Shown here: positions 33,971-42,173 of the stretch, one piece after another
Layout of the letters: every line of letters begins with the position of its first letter
Position numbering within the stretch: the stretch's first letter is position 1
NCBI GenBank assembly: GCA_947474395.1
Contig: CANJID010000007.1
Coordinates: forward strand, 18,661 to 82,660
Reading direction: 5' to 3'
Length of the DNA stretch: 64,000 nucleotides
Source of the DNA: Caulobacterales bacterium
GTDB lineage: Bacteria; Pseudomonadota; Alphaproteobacteria; Caulobacterales; Caulobacteraceae
Made by a program: the position numbers and the translations under genes
Notes under the pieces: generated by a model
What the model was told of the DNA's origin: nothing
Databases searched by the model: none
What the model saw: only the letters and a program-made list of their open reading frames with translations

Positions 33971-34851
33971 GCCAGCCCCAGCATCCTCACCGCGTTGTCC
34001 TTCATGATCATCGGCCGGACCTCGGGCTTTATGTTCAGGGTCTCGAAGTCGGCGATCCAGCGGTCGGGGGTGATCATGGGGAAGTCGGAGCCGAACAGGA
34101 CCCGGCTCTTCAGGATCGAGTTGGCGTACTGGACCAGGTTCGCCGGGAAGTACTTCGGCGACCAGCCCGACAGGTCGATGTAGCACTTGGGCTTGTGGGT
34201 CGCGACCGACAGCGCCTCGTCCTGCCAGGGGAAGGACGGGTGCGCCATAACGATAGTGAGATCCGGAAAGTCCGCCGCCACGTCGTCGAGATACAGGGGG
34301 TTGGAGTACTTCAGCCGCACCCCCATGCCGCCCGGCGCCCCGGCGCCGACGCCGGTCTGGCCGGTGTGGAACAGGGCCGGCAGGCCCGCCGCCTCGATCA
34401 CCTCGTAGAGGGGATAGGCCATGCGGTCGTTGGGATAGAAGCCCTGGCTCGAGGGGTGGAACTTGAAGCCCCGCACCCCGTAGTCCTCGATCATCCGCCG
34501 GGCCTCGCGCACCCCCATCTTGCCCTTGTGCGGGTCGATGGAGGCGAAGGGGATCAACACGTCGTTGTGCTCGGCGGCGACCTCGGCGACCTCCTCGTTG
34601 GCCATGCGGGTCATGCCCATCTCGGCCTCGGAATCGACGGTGAAAATCACCGCCGCCATCTTGCGCTCGCGGTAGTAGGCGGCGGTTTCGGCGATGGTCG
34701 GGCGCGGGGCGGACTTGAAGTAGTTCGCCATGGTCTCGTCGAAGGCGATCGAGCACGGGTCGCGCGGCTGGCGGGTGGAAACCTCGGCATGGGTGTGGAC
34801 GTCGATGGCGACGATGGCGTCGAGGTCGATGTTGGATTGGTACTTCGACAT
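33967..34851 (-). CDS. Amidohydrolase family protein (TIM-barrel metal hydrolase/decarboxylase type)
   Basis: A 294-residue amidohydrolase-2 family protein. The metal-binding motif DVHTHAE is at residues 17-23. Further family segments are GFKFHPSSQGFYP, FHTGQTG, MAHPSFPWQDEAL and LFGSDFPM, whose Asp is the usual catalytic or metal ligand. Members include decarboxylases such as ACMSD and o-pyrocatechuate decarboxylases, as well as lactonases; the substrate is unknown. ATG 34851 begins MSKYQSN; a GTG at 34860 would add three residues. Its stop overlaps the convergent neighbour. Confidence 0.85.
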   Translation of the reverse strand: MSKYQSNIDLDAIVAIDVHTHAEVSTRQPRDPCSIAFDETMANYFKSAPRPTIAETAAYYRERKMAAVIFTVDSEAEMGMTRMANEEVAEVAAEHNDVLIPFASIDPHKGKMGVREARRMIEDYGVRGFKFHPSSQGFYPNDRMAYPLYEVIEAAGLPALFHTGQTGVGAGAPGGMGVRLKYSNPLYLDDVAADFPDLTIVMAHPSFPWQDEALSVATHKPKCYIDLSGWSPKYFPANLVQYANSILKSRVLFGSDFPMITPDRWIADFETLNIKPEVRPMIMKDNAVRMLGLA

Positions 34852-34925
34852 GGTCCTCACGCCTGAACTGCCCGGGGCCGTGTTTAGAGCGAATCCGCAC
34901 GAGGCGCACGCTCCGCCGGGCGGGG

Positions 34926-36506
34926 TCAGCCGCCCAGAATCGCAAAGCCCCAGGGGTCGAGTTGCAGCCCCCCGCCCTCGACCCGCGCCCCTTCGGCGAA
35001 CAGGGCCTCGCCGGGCGGCGGGGCGCAGGTCCGCGCCTCAGGCCCAACGTTGAACACCGCCGTGATCCGTCGTCCCTCGCCATCGCGGACGAAGGCGATG
35101 ACAGGCGCGGGGGCGTCGAGGAAAGCCAGCGTTCCCGCACGCACGGCCGGCTCGCCGCGGCGCCAGGCGATCAGGGCGCGGGCGAGGCTTAAGCTCGAGG
35201 CAGGGTCGTCGGCCTGGCGGGCGGCGGCGAGGGACGCATGCGCCGGATCGGCGGGCAGCCAGGGCTCGGCGGTCGAGAAGCCCGCCTGCGGAGCGTCTGC
35301 GTCCCAGGGGAACGGTGTGCGGCAACCGTCTCGCCCCTTGTAGAGGGGCCAGCCGGCCAGCCCCGAAGGGTCGGTCAGGCGCTCATAAGGCACGTCGCTC
35401 TCGGGCAGGCTCAACTCTTCGCCCTGGTAGAGGAAGATCGTCCCCCGCAGGGTCAGCAGCAGGGCCAGGAACATCCGCGCCGCCACCGGGTCGCCGCCGC
35501 CCCAGCGGGTGGCGACCCTGGGCACGTCGTGGTTGGAGAAGGCGAAGCTCGGCCAGGCGCCGAGGGCGTCGTCGTAGGCGCGCACGATCGCCTTGAACCC
35601 CTCCGTCCCCGGCCAGTCGCGCAAGTAAGAGAAGGAATAGGCGGTGTGCAGGCGGCGAGGTCCCTGGGTGTATTCCAGGGCGCGCTCGAGATTGTTGTCG
35701 CTGCAGATCTCGGCCACCGCCATCCGGTCGCCGTAGGCGTCGAGGATGGCGCGGATCGCCTCGACGTGAGCGAGGTTCTCCGGCCGGTCGCAGTTCTTCA
35801 GGTGGGCTTGCAGGTCGTGGGGCTTGGCGGGGTGGTCCACGGCTTTCGGAGGGTTGTCCCTGAGACTGCGGTCGTGGAGGTAGTAGTTGCAGACGTCGAG
35901 GCGCAGGCCATCGACGCCCCTGTCGAGCCAGAATTTGCCCGCCTCCAGCATGGCTTCGGCCACGGCAGGGCTCCACCAGTTCAGGTCCGGCATGCGGGGG
36001 TGGAAGTTGTGCAGGTAGTATTGCCCCCGCGCCGGCTCCCAGCTCCAGGCGGCTTGCCCGAACCAGCACTGCCAGTTGTTGGGCGGCCCGCCTCCGGGCG
36101 CCGGATCGGCCCAGACGTACCAGTCGGCGTAAGGGCCCTCCCGGGACTTGCGGCTCTGCTCGAACCAGGGATGGGCGTCGGAGCTGTGCGACCAGACCTG
36201 ATCGAGGATCAGCTTCAGGCCCAGCTTGTGGGCCTGCGCCAGCAGGGCATCGAAGGCGGCCAGGTCCCCGAACACCGGGTCGATCCCGGCGTAATCCGAA
36301 ACGTCGTAGCCGTTGTCGACCATGGGCGAGGGGAAGACCGGCGACAGCCAGATGGCGTCCACGCCCAGCGCCGCGACATAGGGAAGGTGCGCCGTAATCC
36401 CCGCCAGGTCGCCCACCCCGTCGCCGTTTGAATCGGCGAAACTGCGCGGATAGACCTGATAGACCACGGCCCCTTTCCACCAGGGGTCTTGTCTCAATTG
36501 GGCCAC
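34926..36506 (-). CDS. Glycoside hydrolase family 13 alpha-glucosidase
   Basis: A 526-residue cytoplasmic alpha-amylase family enzyme. The start is typical of GH13 alpha-glucosidases (DPWWKGAVVYQVYPRSFAD). Conserved regions: LDQVWSHSSD (region I), GLRLDVCNYY with the nucleophile Asp (region II), MAVAEICSD with the acid/base Glu (region III), and FSNHDVPR with the third Asp (region IV). No signal peptide is present. The GTG start at 36506 gives the family N terminus. No maltose transporter or TonB receptor is adjacent, so the physiological substrate source is unclear. Confidence 0.92.
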   Translation of the reverse strand: MAQLRQDPWWKGAVVYQVYPRSFADSNGDGVGDLAGITAHLPYVAALGVDAIWLSPVFPSPMVDNGYDVSDYAGIDPVFGDLAAFDALLAQAHKLGLKLILDQVWSHSSDAHPWFEQSRKSREGPYADWYVWADPAPGGGPPNNWQCWFGQAAWSWEPARGQYYLHNFHPRMPDLNWWSPAVAEAMLEAGKFWLDRGVDGLRLDVCNYYLHDRSLRDNPPKAVDHPAKPHDLQAHLKNCDRPENLAHVEAIRAILDAYGDRMAVAEICSDNNLERALEYTQGPRRLHTAYSFSYLRDWPGTEGFKAIVRAYDDALGAWPSFAFSNHDVPRVATRWGGGDPVAARMFLALLLTLRGTIFLYQGEELSLPESDVPYERLTDPSGLAGWPLYKGRDGCRTPFPWDADAPQAGFSTAEPWLPADPAHASLAAARQADDPASSLSLARALIAWRRGEPAVRAGTLAFLDAPAPVIAFVRDGEGRRITAVFNVGPEARTCAPPPGEALFAEGARVEGGGLQLDPWGFAILGG

Positions 36507-36548
36507 GGGCCGGACCTATCGCTCGCCATGAACCCACGAGAGCACGGA

Positions 36549-37106
36549 ATGCAGCGCGACAGGAAGGCGGCGGCGGCCGCGACATTGGCCCTCGCCCTCG
36601 GCTTGGCCCTACCCGCCGCCGCGCAGAACGACGGGCCGGTCACCACGCGTCGCGAACCCACCCCGGCCGAGACCGCCGCCATGCCGGCGCCGACCACCGT
36701 GAGGGGCGGGCCCAACTACGCCGCCTTCCCCGAGAAGAACCCGCGAGCCGTCGCCGACTGGATCCTGACCAATATCGACATCGACAAGCTGACCCTGATC
36801 ACCTCCGGCCCGACCATGACGGTCTGGATCCTGCCCGACCGGATCGACCGGGCGAACGCGCCCCGCGTCGGCTTCTGGGAGCGCGGCGAGGTGACCAGCG
36901 CCGAGGTCGAGGCCGAGGCGGGAGGCCGCTCCCTGATGGTGCAGAAGGAGATCGACTGCCAGCGTAAGCTGGTCAGGACGATCTTCACCGCCATCTACAA
37001 GGGCAACAACCTGACCGACTACGCCCGCAGCATCGGCGGCGAGCCCAAGGTCGAGGCCATCACCGACGCCATGCACGAGACGCTGGAGATGGCCAAGGTC
37101 TGCTGA
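36549..37106 (+). CDS. Secreted protein of unknown function
   Basis: A 185-residue protein with a signal peptide (MQRDRKAAAAATLALALGLALPAAA, cleavage before QND). A Pro/Thr-rich stretch to about residue 60 is followed by a compact domain (AVADWILTNIDIDKLTLI, MTVWILPDRID, DCQRKLVRTIFTAIYKG) ending in Cys (EMAKVC). No family is recognised. ATG 36549 was taken because it gives the better signal peptide; ATG 36528 is in frame. It diverges from the GH13 gene and converges on the MFS gene across a terminator. Confidence 0.65.
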   Translation: MQRDRKAAAAATLALALGLALPAAAQNDGPVTTRREPTPAETAAMPAPTTVRGGPNYAAFPEKNPRAVADWILTNIDIDKLTLITSGPTMTVWILPDRIDRANAPRVGFWERGEVTSAEVEAEAGGRSLMVQKEIDCQRKLVRTIFTAIYKGNNLTDYARSIGGEPKVEAITDAMHETLEMAKVC

Positions 37107-37108
37107 CC

Positions 37109-37160
37109 TAGAGCGCGCCAGGCGAAAGTGTGCGCGGTTTCGCCGCTCGGGCGCGCTCTA
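37109..37160. repeat. 52-bp imperfect inverted repeat
   Basis: Arms TAGAGCGCGCC and GGCGCGCTCTA are perfect reverse complements over 11 bp, extended inward by AGGCGAAA/TTTCGCCG with a 4-nt bulge. It directly follows the stop at 37106 and may fold as the 3' stem of that transcript or be a copy of a dispersed intergenic repeat. No second copy was seen in the window. Confidence 0.55.
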
Positions 37161-37165
37161 AGATG

Positions 37166-37197
37166 CTAAAAACCGAGCCTTTCCGGCGGAAAGGCTC
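37166..37197 (-). terminator. Rho-independent terminator of the MFS gene
   Basis: GAGCCTTTCC and GGAAAGGCTC form a perfect 10-bp stem with a 3-nt loop at 37175-37197. On the minus strand it is followed by a run of T (37166-37170). It lies 14 nt downstream of the MFS stop. Confidence 0.8.
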
Positions 37198-37210
37198 CGG
37201 CCATTCCCCC

Positions 37211-38443
37211 TTATTCGTCGACGGTCGGCCGCCAGATCAGGGCGACGGCGGCGATCCCGCCCACCAGCACTACCGGAAGCAGCGACTGCAGCACCTCGGT
37301 CGAGGTCTTGCCGCCGCTGAGCAGCACCCCGGCCAGCAAGGGCCCGGCGATGGCGCCGACGCGGCCCACGGCGGTCGCGGCTCCCGCGCCGGTGCCCCGG
37401 ATGCGGGTGGAGTAGAAGCCGGGATAGAGGCCGTAGAGCACGAACTGGCCGCCGACCACGAAGAAGCCCACCGCGATGGCGGCGATGATCGAGGTCACCA
37501 TCGCCCCTGCCGGGGCTGCCCCCAGGGCGAACAGGCTCGAGGCCATGCCGATATAGGTCACGAACAGGATCAGGGCGCGGCGGCCCCGGTCCATCAGCCG
37601 GCCAAGCACCACGCCGCCCAGCACCGAGCCTCCGTTGAAGAACATCTGGATGATCATCCCCTGCTCGCGGTTGAACCCCTTGCCGCCCATCAGGAGGGGC
37701 AGCCAGTTCAGGAGCAGGTAGAGGATCAGCAAGGTGAAGAAGCTGGCGATCCAGAGCAGCAGGCTGGTCAGGGCCCGGTTCTCGGCGAAGAGCGCCGAAA
37801 CGACGCTGGGGCGCACGTCGCCCGCGTCGGCGGCCATGGCCGCCGTATGTTCCTGGAAGCGGCGGGATTCCGGCAGGTACTTCCAGATTAGGGGCGCGAA
37901 CAGGATCGGCACAATGCCGCCGATGTAGAAGATGGTCCGCCAGTCGCCCATCGGCCCCAGGAGGAAGCCGACGTAGCTGACGAGGGCGCCGCCGACCGGC
38001 ATCCCTGCGAACACCAGGGCCACCGGCGCGGCGGAGGTGGCGCGCTTGGCCGCCTCTCCGGTCAGGGCGATCAGGTTGGGCGTCGCGCCGCCGAGGCCGA
38101 GGCCGGTCAGGACGCGGATGGCGACCAGGGTCTCGTAGCTCGGGGCGAAGGCGGTGATCAGGGAGAAGACCCCGAAGATGGCGACCGAGCCGACCAGCAC
38201 GGTCTTGCGGCCCACCATGTCGGCGAGGCGCCCGCCGGCGATGGCGCCGAGCAGGAGGCCGAAGGGACTGGCCGCCAGCACGAACTTCATCTGGCCGTCG
38301 TCGAGGTGGAAGGCGCCCTTGATTCCCCCTGCGGCGACCCCGGCCGACTGCAGGTCGATCCCCTCGATCACTGCCGCCAGGAAGCAGAGCAGGATGGTCA
38401 GCCCGACCCCCGCCGTTGCCTTGTCCTTGTCCGTCGCCGTCAT
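37211..38443 (-). CDS. MFS transporter, aromatic acid:H+ symporter (AAHS) type
   Basis: A 410-residue major facilitator with 12 predicted membrane segments. The loop 2-3 motif GGRLADMVGRKTVL and the symmetric MDRGRRALIL are the conserved MFS motifs. The N-terminal VIEGIDLQSAGVAAGGIK and RVLTGLGLGGATPNLIAL resemble the aromatic acid carriers (MhpT/PcaK/BenK group). Uptake of a benzoate- or phenylpropionate-like acid is inferred, not shown; no aromatic degradation genes flank it. A clear terminator follows the gene. Confidence 0.85.
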   Translation of the reverse strand: MTATDKDKATAGVGLTILLCFLAAVIEGIDLQSAGVAAGGIKGAFHLDDGQMKFVLAASPFGLLLGAIAGGRLADMVGRKTVLVGSVAIFGVFSLITAFAPSYETLVAIRVLTGLGLGGATPNLIALTGEAAKRATSAAPVALVFAGMPVGGALVSYVGFLLGPMGDWRTIFYIGGIVPILFAPLIWKYLPESRRFQEHTAAMAADAGDVRPSVVSALFAENRALTSLLLWIASFFTLLILYLLLNWLPLLMGGKGFNREQGMIIQMFFNGGSVLGGVVLGRLMDRGRRALILFVTYIGMASSLFALGAAPAGAMVTSIIAAIAVGFFVVGGQFVLYGLYPGFYSTRIRGTGAGAATAVGRVGAIAGPLLAGVLLSGGKTSTEVLQSLLPVVLVGGIAAVALIWRPTVDE

Positions 38444-38608
38444 GTCGTCCCGCCCCTGATTTTCTTATCGAGCCCGCACAATGCACGAGACTTGAGCGTT
38501 GGAAAGGCCGAGCTCGGCGGCGCCGACAACCGTGCGGGCTAGACGCCGCCGACCGAACGGCTAGGCTCCGGCCCGCCGCGCAAAGACGGCGCTTGGGGGG
38601 TTACCCGC

Positions 38609-39007
38609 ATGATCTCTGGCATTCTTGAATCCAAGGCGTTCAACTTCATCGCCCGCCTGGTGCTCACGTCCCCGTTCTGGACCGCCGGCATCACCAAGGT
38701 GGTGAACTGGAACGGCGGCATCGCCGAGATGACCCACTTCGGCCTCAATCCGCCGGCCGCCTACAACGCCGCCACCGCGGTGACGGAGATCGTCGGCTCG
38801 CTGCTGGTCCTGTTCGGCCCCTACTGCTGGCTGGGCGCGGGCTGGCTGGGCATCTTCACCATCCTGACCATCCCCATCGCCCACGCCTTCTGGACCATGC
38901 CTGAGCCGGCGCGGACCCTGGAGAGCTACACGGCGATCGAGCATCTCGCGATGGTCGGCGGCCTGGCCCTGGCGGCGATCCTGCGTCACCGCGACACGCG
39001 CCGCTAG
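38609..39007 (+). CDS. DoxX family membrane protein
   Basis: A 132-residue protein with four predicted membrane helices. The N-terminal ARLVLTSPFWTAGITKVVNW is the typical DoxX helix 1 with the conserved GITK-like segment, followed by AVTEIVGSLLVLFGPYCWLG. DoxX proteins are small membrane redox-associated proteins with poorly defined roles. It is a single gene that starts 165 nt from the divergent MFS gene; the gap holds both promoters, with no clear box. Confidence 0.8.
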   Translation: MISGILESKAFNFIARLVLTSPFWTAGITKVVNWNGGIAEMTHFGLNPPAAYNAATAVTEIVGSLLVLFGPYCWLGAGWLGIFTILTIPIAHAFWTMPEPARTLESYTAIEHLAMVGGLALAAILRHRDTRR

Positions 39008-39111
39008 CACGCCTATCGATCGCGTTTGAAAGAGCTGCGAGGGCTTTCCGGGAAGGCCCGGGCGGGCGGCGGGGCTAGTCTCCATCGTCCGTCCACTTTC
39101 CGGAGACCCTC

Positions 39112-39855
39112 ATGCCGCGTATCGCGGGGGCCGTCCTGGCCTCCCTTCTGGTCGTCGGAGCCGCCGGCTCTGCCCTCGCCGCCGCCAAGACGCCGCGCCT
39201 GACCGGGATCTGGCTGCTCGACCAGCACACCTACGACCGGCAGGAGGAGTTCCAGCCGCCGCTGAAGGCCGAGGTCAGAACCATGGCCGAGGAGAAGCGG
39301 CGCATGCGCGACCAGGGCGGCCAGTCCCTGTCGGACAACAACAAGAAGTGCCTGCCCATCGGCATGCCGGGCATGGTCACCAACGAGTTCGCCATGGAGA
39401 TCCTGGAGACCCCGGGGCGCATCACCATCGCCTCGGAGAACAGCCCGCTTATCCGGACCCTCTCCCTGACCCGCAAGACCCATCGCCAGGACGTCGAGCC
39501 GAGCTGGAACGGGGACTCCATCGCCCATTGGGAGGGCGCGACCCTGGCGGTGGAGACCACCCGGCTGAACGACCGGATGAGCCACTTCCCGTTCGGCTTC
39601 GGCGGAGCCCTGACGCTGACGACGAAAATCACCGAGCGTTACCGCCTGGCCAAGGGCGGCAAGGACCTGATCAACGTCATGACCTTCGACGATCCGAACG
39701 TCATCACCGGACCCTGGACGGTCAGCTACACCTACCACCGCGCCCCCGCCGCCGCGGAGCTGTGGGAATATGTCTGCGAGGTGGAATCGGCCGGCTGGTC
39801 GGAACGCTTCGCCGGAGACCCGCAGTTCCAGAAGGACGGCGCCCCCAAGCCCTAG
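39112..39855 (+). CDS. Secreted protein of unknown function
   Basis: A 247-residue protein with a signal peptide (MPRIAGAVLASLLVVGAAGSALA). The mature part is beta-rich with WLLDQHTYDRQ, NKKCLPIGMPGMV, EILETPGRITIASEN, an HWEGATLAVET segment and EYVCEVE. This pattern recalls a family common in Caulobacterales and sphingomonads, often described only as hypothetical, with lipocalin-like strands; the function is unknown. Two cysteines could pair. Its TAG overlaps that of the convergent surface protein by 4 nt. Confidence 0.65.
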   Translation: MPRIAGAVLASLLVVGAAGSALAAAKTPRLTGIWLLDQHTYDRQEEFQPPLKAEVRTMAEEKRRMRDQGGQSLSDNNKKCLPIGMPGMVTNEFAMEILETPGRITIASENSPLIRTLSLTRKTHRQDVEPSWNGDSIAHWEGATLAVETTRLNDRMSHFPFGFGGALTLTTKITERYRLAKGGKDLINVMTFDDPNVITGPWTVSYTYHRAPAAAELWEYVCEVESAGWSERFAGDPQFQKDGAPKP

Positions 39856-41969
39856 CTGAGAAGTCCCGACAGGTCCGCCGCCTGGGCGTCGGTATGGGCG
39901 CCGACGACACTGACCAGGGTGTCGTCGTCCGGGGCGACCTCGCTCAAGGTCGCCTTGCCCTGCAGGTAGGTCCTGGCCGTTTCGTAGTAGAGGCCGACGT
40001 GCTGGTCGAAGCCGGTGCTCATCAGGAAACCGATCATGGCCGCCTTGCCGCCGATGTCCCCGCCGCCGAGGGCCGTGAAATAGGCCTGCTGGCCGACGAG
40101 GTATGAGATGGCCTTCTCGACGTCGATCCCCGCGACGATGGCGTAGCCCTTGCCGATCACCGCGTCATAGGCCTGGCGTACCGCCGCCTCGAAGCTGAGC
40201 CCGCCGTAGTTCTGGGCGAACAGCGCGACCGCCGGCCCGTTCTTGGCCAGGCTGACTCTGAGGTTCATGAACCGCTGCTGCTGGTTGAAGCCCGCGTAAT
40301 AGCCGTCGGTCAGGTCGGTGGCGTTGCCGGTGGAATCCAGCAGGTACTGCATCCCCGCGGACGTCGGCGGGGCGCCCGCGAAGAACTTGTAGGTGTCGAA
40401 GGCCGCCACCGAGGTCGGCCCCGCCAGGGCGATCAGCTTGTCCACCGCCTGGGTGAAGTTGATCGCCCCCGACTGGAGCTGAGCCTTGATCTTCAGGGTC
40501 TCCTGCTCGGCCAGGAAGATCGGGTTGGCCACCGTCTTGCCGTCCGGCGTGACCACCGTCGGCGCGGTCGCCTTGGCGGCGGTGAAGCTGATCCCGACGA
40601 CATTGCCGAAGGTCTTCTCGATGTCCGCCGCGACCGGGACGGGCGGCGCGGTCGGGCCGGTCGAGCCGCCGCCGCCGCCGCCCGAGGCGCCGCCGGTCGG
40701 GACCGTGTCCGGCAGGACGAATGTAATCACGAAGGCGTCCTGGTGGCCGCCGGTGTCGTTGATCACCAGGTTGGTCGAGCTCGAATGGAAGGCGAGCTTG
40801 TTGTTGTTCAGCCAGGCGCCGGTGGCCGCGCTGTTCCCGCTGCCTTCGACGCCTTCCTGGTTGGTCGTCACCCGCACCAGTTCGCCGGTGGTCAGGTTCT
40901 TGACGAAGACATCCGTGGAGCCGTTGGTGTCGCCCGTCACCAGGTTCGAGGCCGAGCTGGTGAACATCACCCGCGTACCGTCCGGCGAGAAGGAGGCAAG
41001 GGAGCTGCTCCCGTTGCCCAACGCGCCCGCGCTGCTCGTCGAGACGAGGGTCGTCACCCCGCTGACCATGTCCTTCACGAACACGTCCGTGACGCCGTTG
41101 GTGTCGCCGGCGACCAGATTCGAGGCGGCGCTGGAGAACACCACCTTGGTCCCGTCCGCCGAGAAGCTGATCCGGGTGTCGACGCTGTTGCCGTTCGACT
41201 GAGCGCCGGCGCTGTCGGTGGAGATGCGGGTGGTGGTCCCCGCCCCGGCCCCAGACAGGATCTTCACGAACACGTCGATGAAGCCGTTGGTGTCGCCCGC
41301 CACAAGGTTGGTGGACGAGCTGAGGAACGCCACCTTGGTCCCGTCCGGCGAGAGGAAGGGCTGCAGGCTGGTCCCATTGCCCTGGGTCCCGCCGCTGTCG
41401 GTGGAGGCCAGCACGACCGCGCCGCTGGTCAGGTTCTTGACGAAGACATCCTTGGCCCCGTTGGTGTCGACCCCGACCAGGTTGGTGGCGTTGTCGTCGA
41501 AGGCGACAAGATTGCCGTCCCCGGAGATCGAGGCTGACACACTGATCGTGCCGGAATTGGCCTGGACTCCGGCCCCGTCCGTGCTGACCCGAATGGTCAC
41601 GCCGGTGGACAGGGTCTTCACGAACACGTCCGGGCGGTTGTTCGTGTCGCCGGCCACTAGGTTGGTGGCGGCGCTGGTGAAAATGATCTTTGAGCTGTCG
41701 GCCGAAAAATAGACTGGGCCGGCGCTGGCGTCATTCGCCTGGGCGCCCGCGGTGTCCGTGGAGATTCGTGTGATCGCCCCGGTCGCCAGATCCTTCAGGA
41801 ACAGGTCCGTGACGCCGTTGGTGTCGCCGACCACGAGGTCGTCCGCGTCGCTGGCGAAGACGACCTTGGTCCCGTCCGGGGAAACTACAGGATCGCCGCT
41901 GCCGTGATCTCCCCCGAGTCCGCTGCTCGTGGTGGATACTCGAACGATGGACTGATAGACGACCGGCAT
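39852..41969 (-). CDS. Seven-bladed propeller surface protein with C-terminal RsaA-type anchoring domain
   Basis: A 705-residue protein. Residues about 10-420 hold seven ~60-residue TolB/PD40-like repeats, each with an SPDGTKVVF-type strand followed by NLVAGDTNGxxDVFVK; the GDTNGxxD element looks calcium-binding. A Gly/Pro linker (about 422-450, GGASGGGGGGSTG) follows. The C-terminal ~250 residues align by eye with the N terminus of the 7346-9214 protein and RsaA: FDTYKFFAGAPPTSAGMQYLL, QQRFMNLRVSLA, FAQNYGGLSFEAAVRQAYDAVIG. There is no signal peptide, and no obvious type I signal at the end. ATG 41969 follows GGGGGG at 8 nt; a GTG at 41978 adds three residues. Surface anchoring is inferred from the module. 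Confidence 0.75.
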   Translation of the reverse strand: MPVVYQSIVRVSTTSSGLGGDHGSGDPVVSPDGTKVVFASDADDLVVGDTNGVTDLFLKDLATGAITRISTDTAGAQANDASAGPVYFSADSSKIIFTSAATNLVAGDTNNRPDVFVKTLSTGVTIRVSTDGAGVQANSGTISVSASISGDGNLVAFDDNATNLVGVDTNGAKDVFVKNLTSGAVVLASTDSGGTQGNGTSLQPFLSPDGTKVAFLSSSTNLVAGDTNGFIDVFVKILSGAGAGTTTRISTDSAGAQSNGNSVDTRISFSADGTKVVFSSAASNLVAGDTNGVTDVFVKDMVSGVTTLVSTSSAGALGNGSSSLASFSPDGTRVMFTSSASNLVTGDTNGSTDVFVKNLTTGELVRVTTNQEGVEGSGNSAATGAWLNNNKLAFHSSSTNLVINDTGGHQDAFVITFVLPDTVPTGGASGGGGGGSTGPTAPPVPVAADIEKTFGNVVGISFTAAKATAPTVVTPDGKTVANPIFLAEQETLKIKAQLQSGAINFTQAVDKLIALAGPTSVAAFDTYKFFAGAPPTSAGMQYLLDSTGNATDLTDGYYAGFNQQQRFMNLRVSLAKNGPAVALFAQNYGGLSFEAAVRQAYDAVIGKGYAIVAGIDVEKAISYLVGQQAYFTALGGGDIGGKAAMIGFLMSTGFDQHVGLYYETARTYLQGKATLSEVAPDDDTLVSVVGAHTDAQAADLSGLLS

Positions 41970-42079
41970 ACAGAACACCCCCCGACGTTACTGGCGCCGC
42001 ACTATCACTATGCGCAGCTTGGCCGTACAGAGATTCCAAAGGGCGGGCGGACCACACGTCAAAGCGCCGCACGGCTGTT

Positions 42080-42094
42080 GTTCCCGTCTTGTTC
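42080..42094 (+). promoter_or_regulatory. Alphaproteobacterial SOS (LexA) box upstream of uvrA
   Basis: GTTCCCGTCTTGTTC is an exact GTTC-N7-GTTC direct repeat, the LexA operator of Caulobacter and other alphaproteobacteria. It lies 80 nt upstream of the uvrA ATG within the 204-nt gap shared with the divergent surface protein gene. LexA binding here would give DNA-damage induction of uvrA. Confidence 0.8.
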
Positions 42095-42173
42095 TTGTGT
42101 TATCGCCCGGACAAGGCACTACATTGGGAGCTAGCGCCCGCTCCTCCCGGCGGGCCCCCACGCCTCGGAAAAC

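Noticed and set aside
40621..41940. The repeated coding units of the propeller gene as a DNA tandem repeat or CRISPR-like array
   Set aside because: The ~180-bp units are in frame, diverged at wobble positions and encode a regular protein repeat; no uniform direct repeats with spacers are present.
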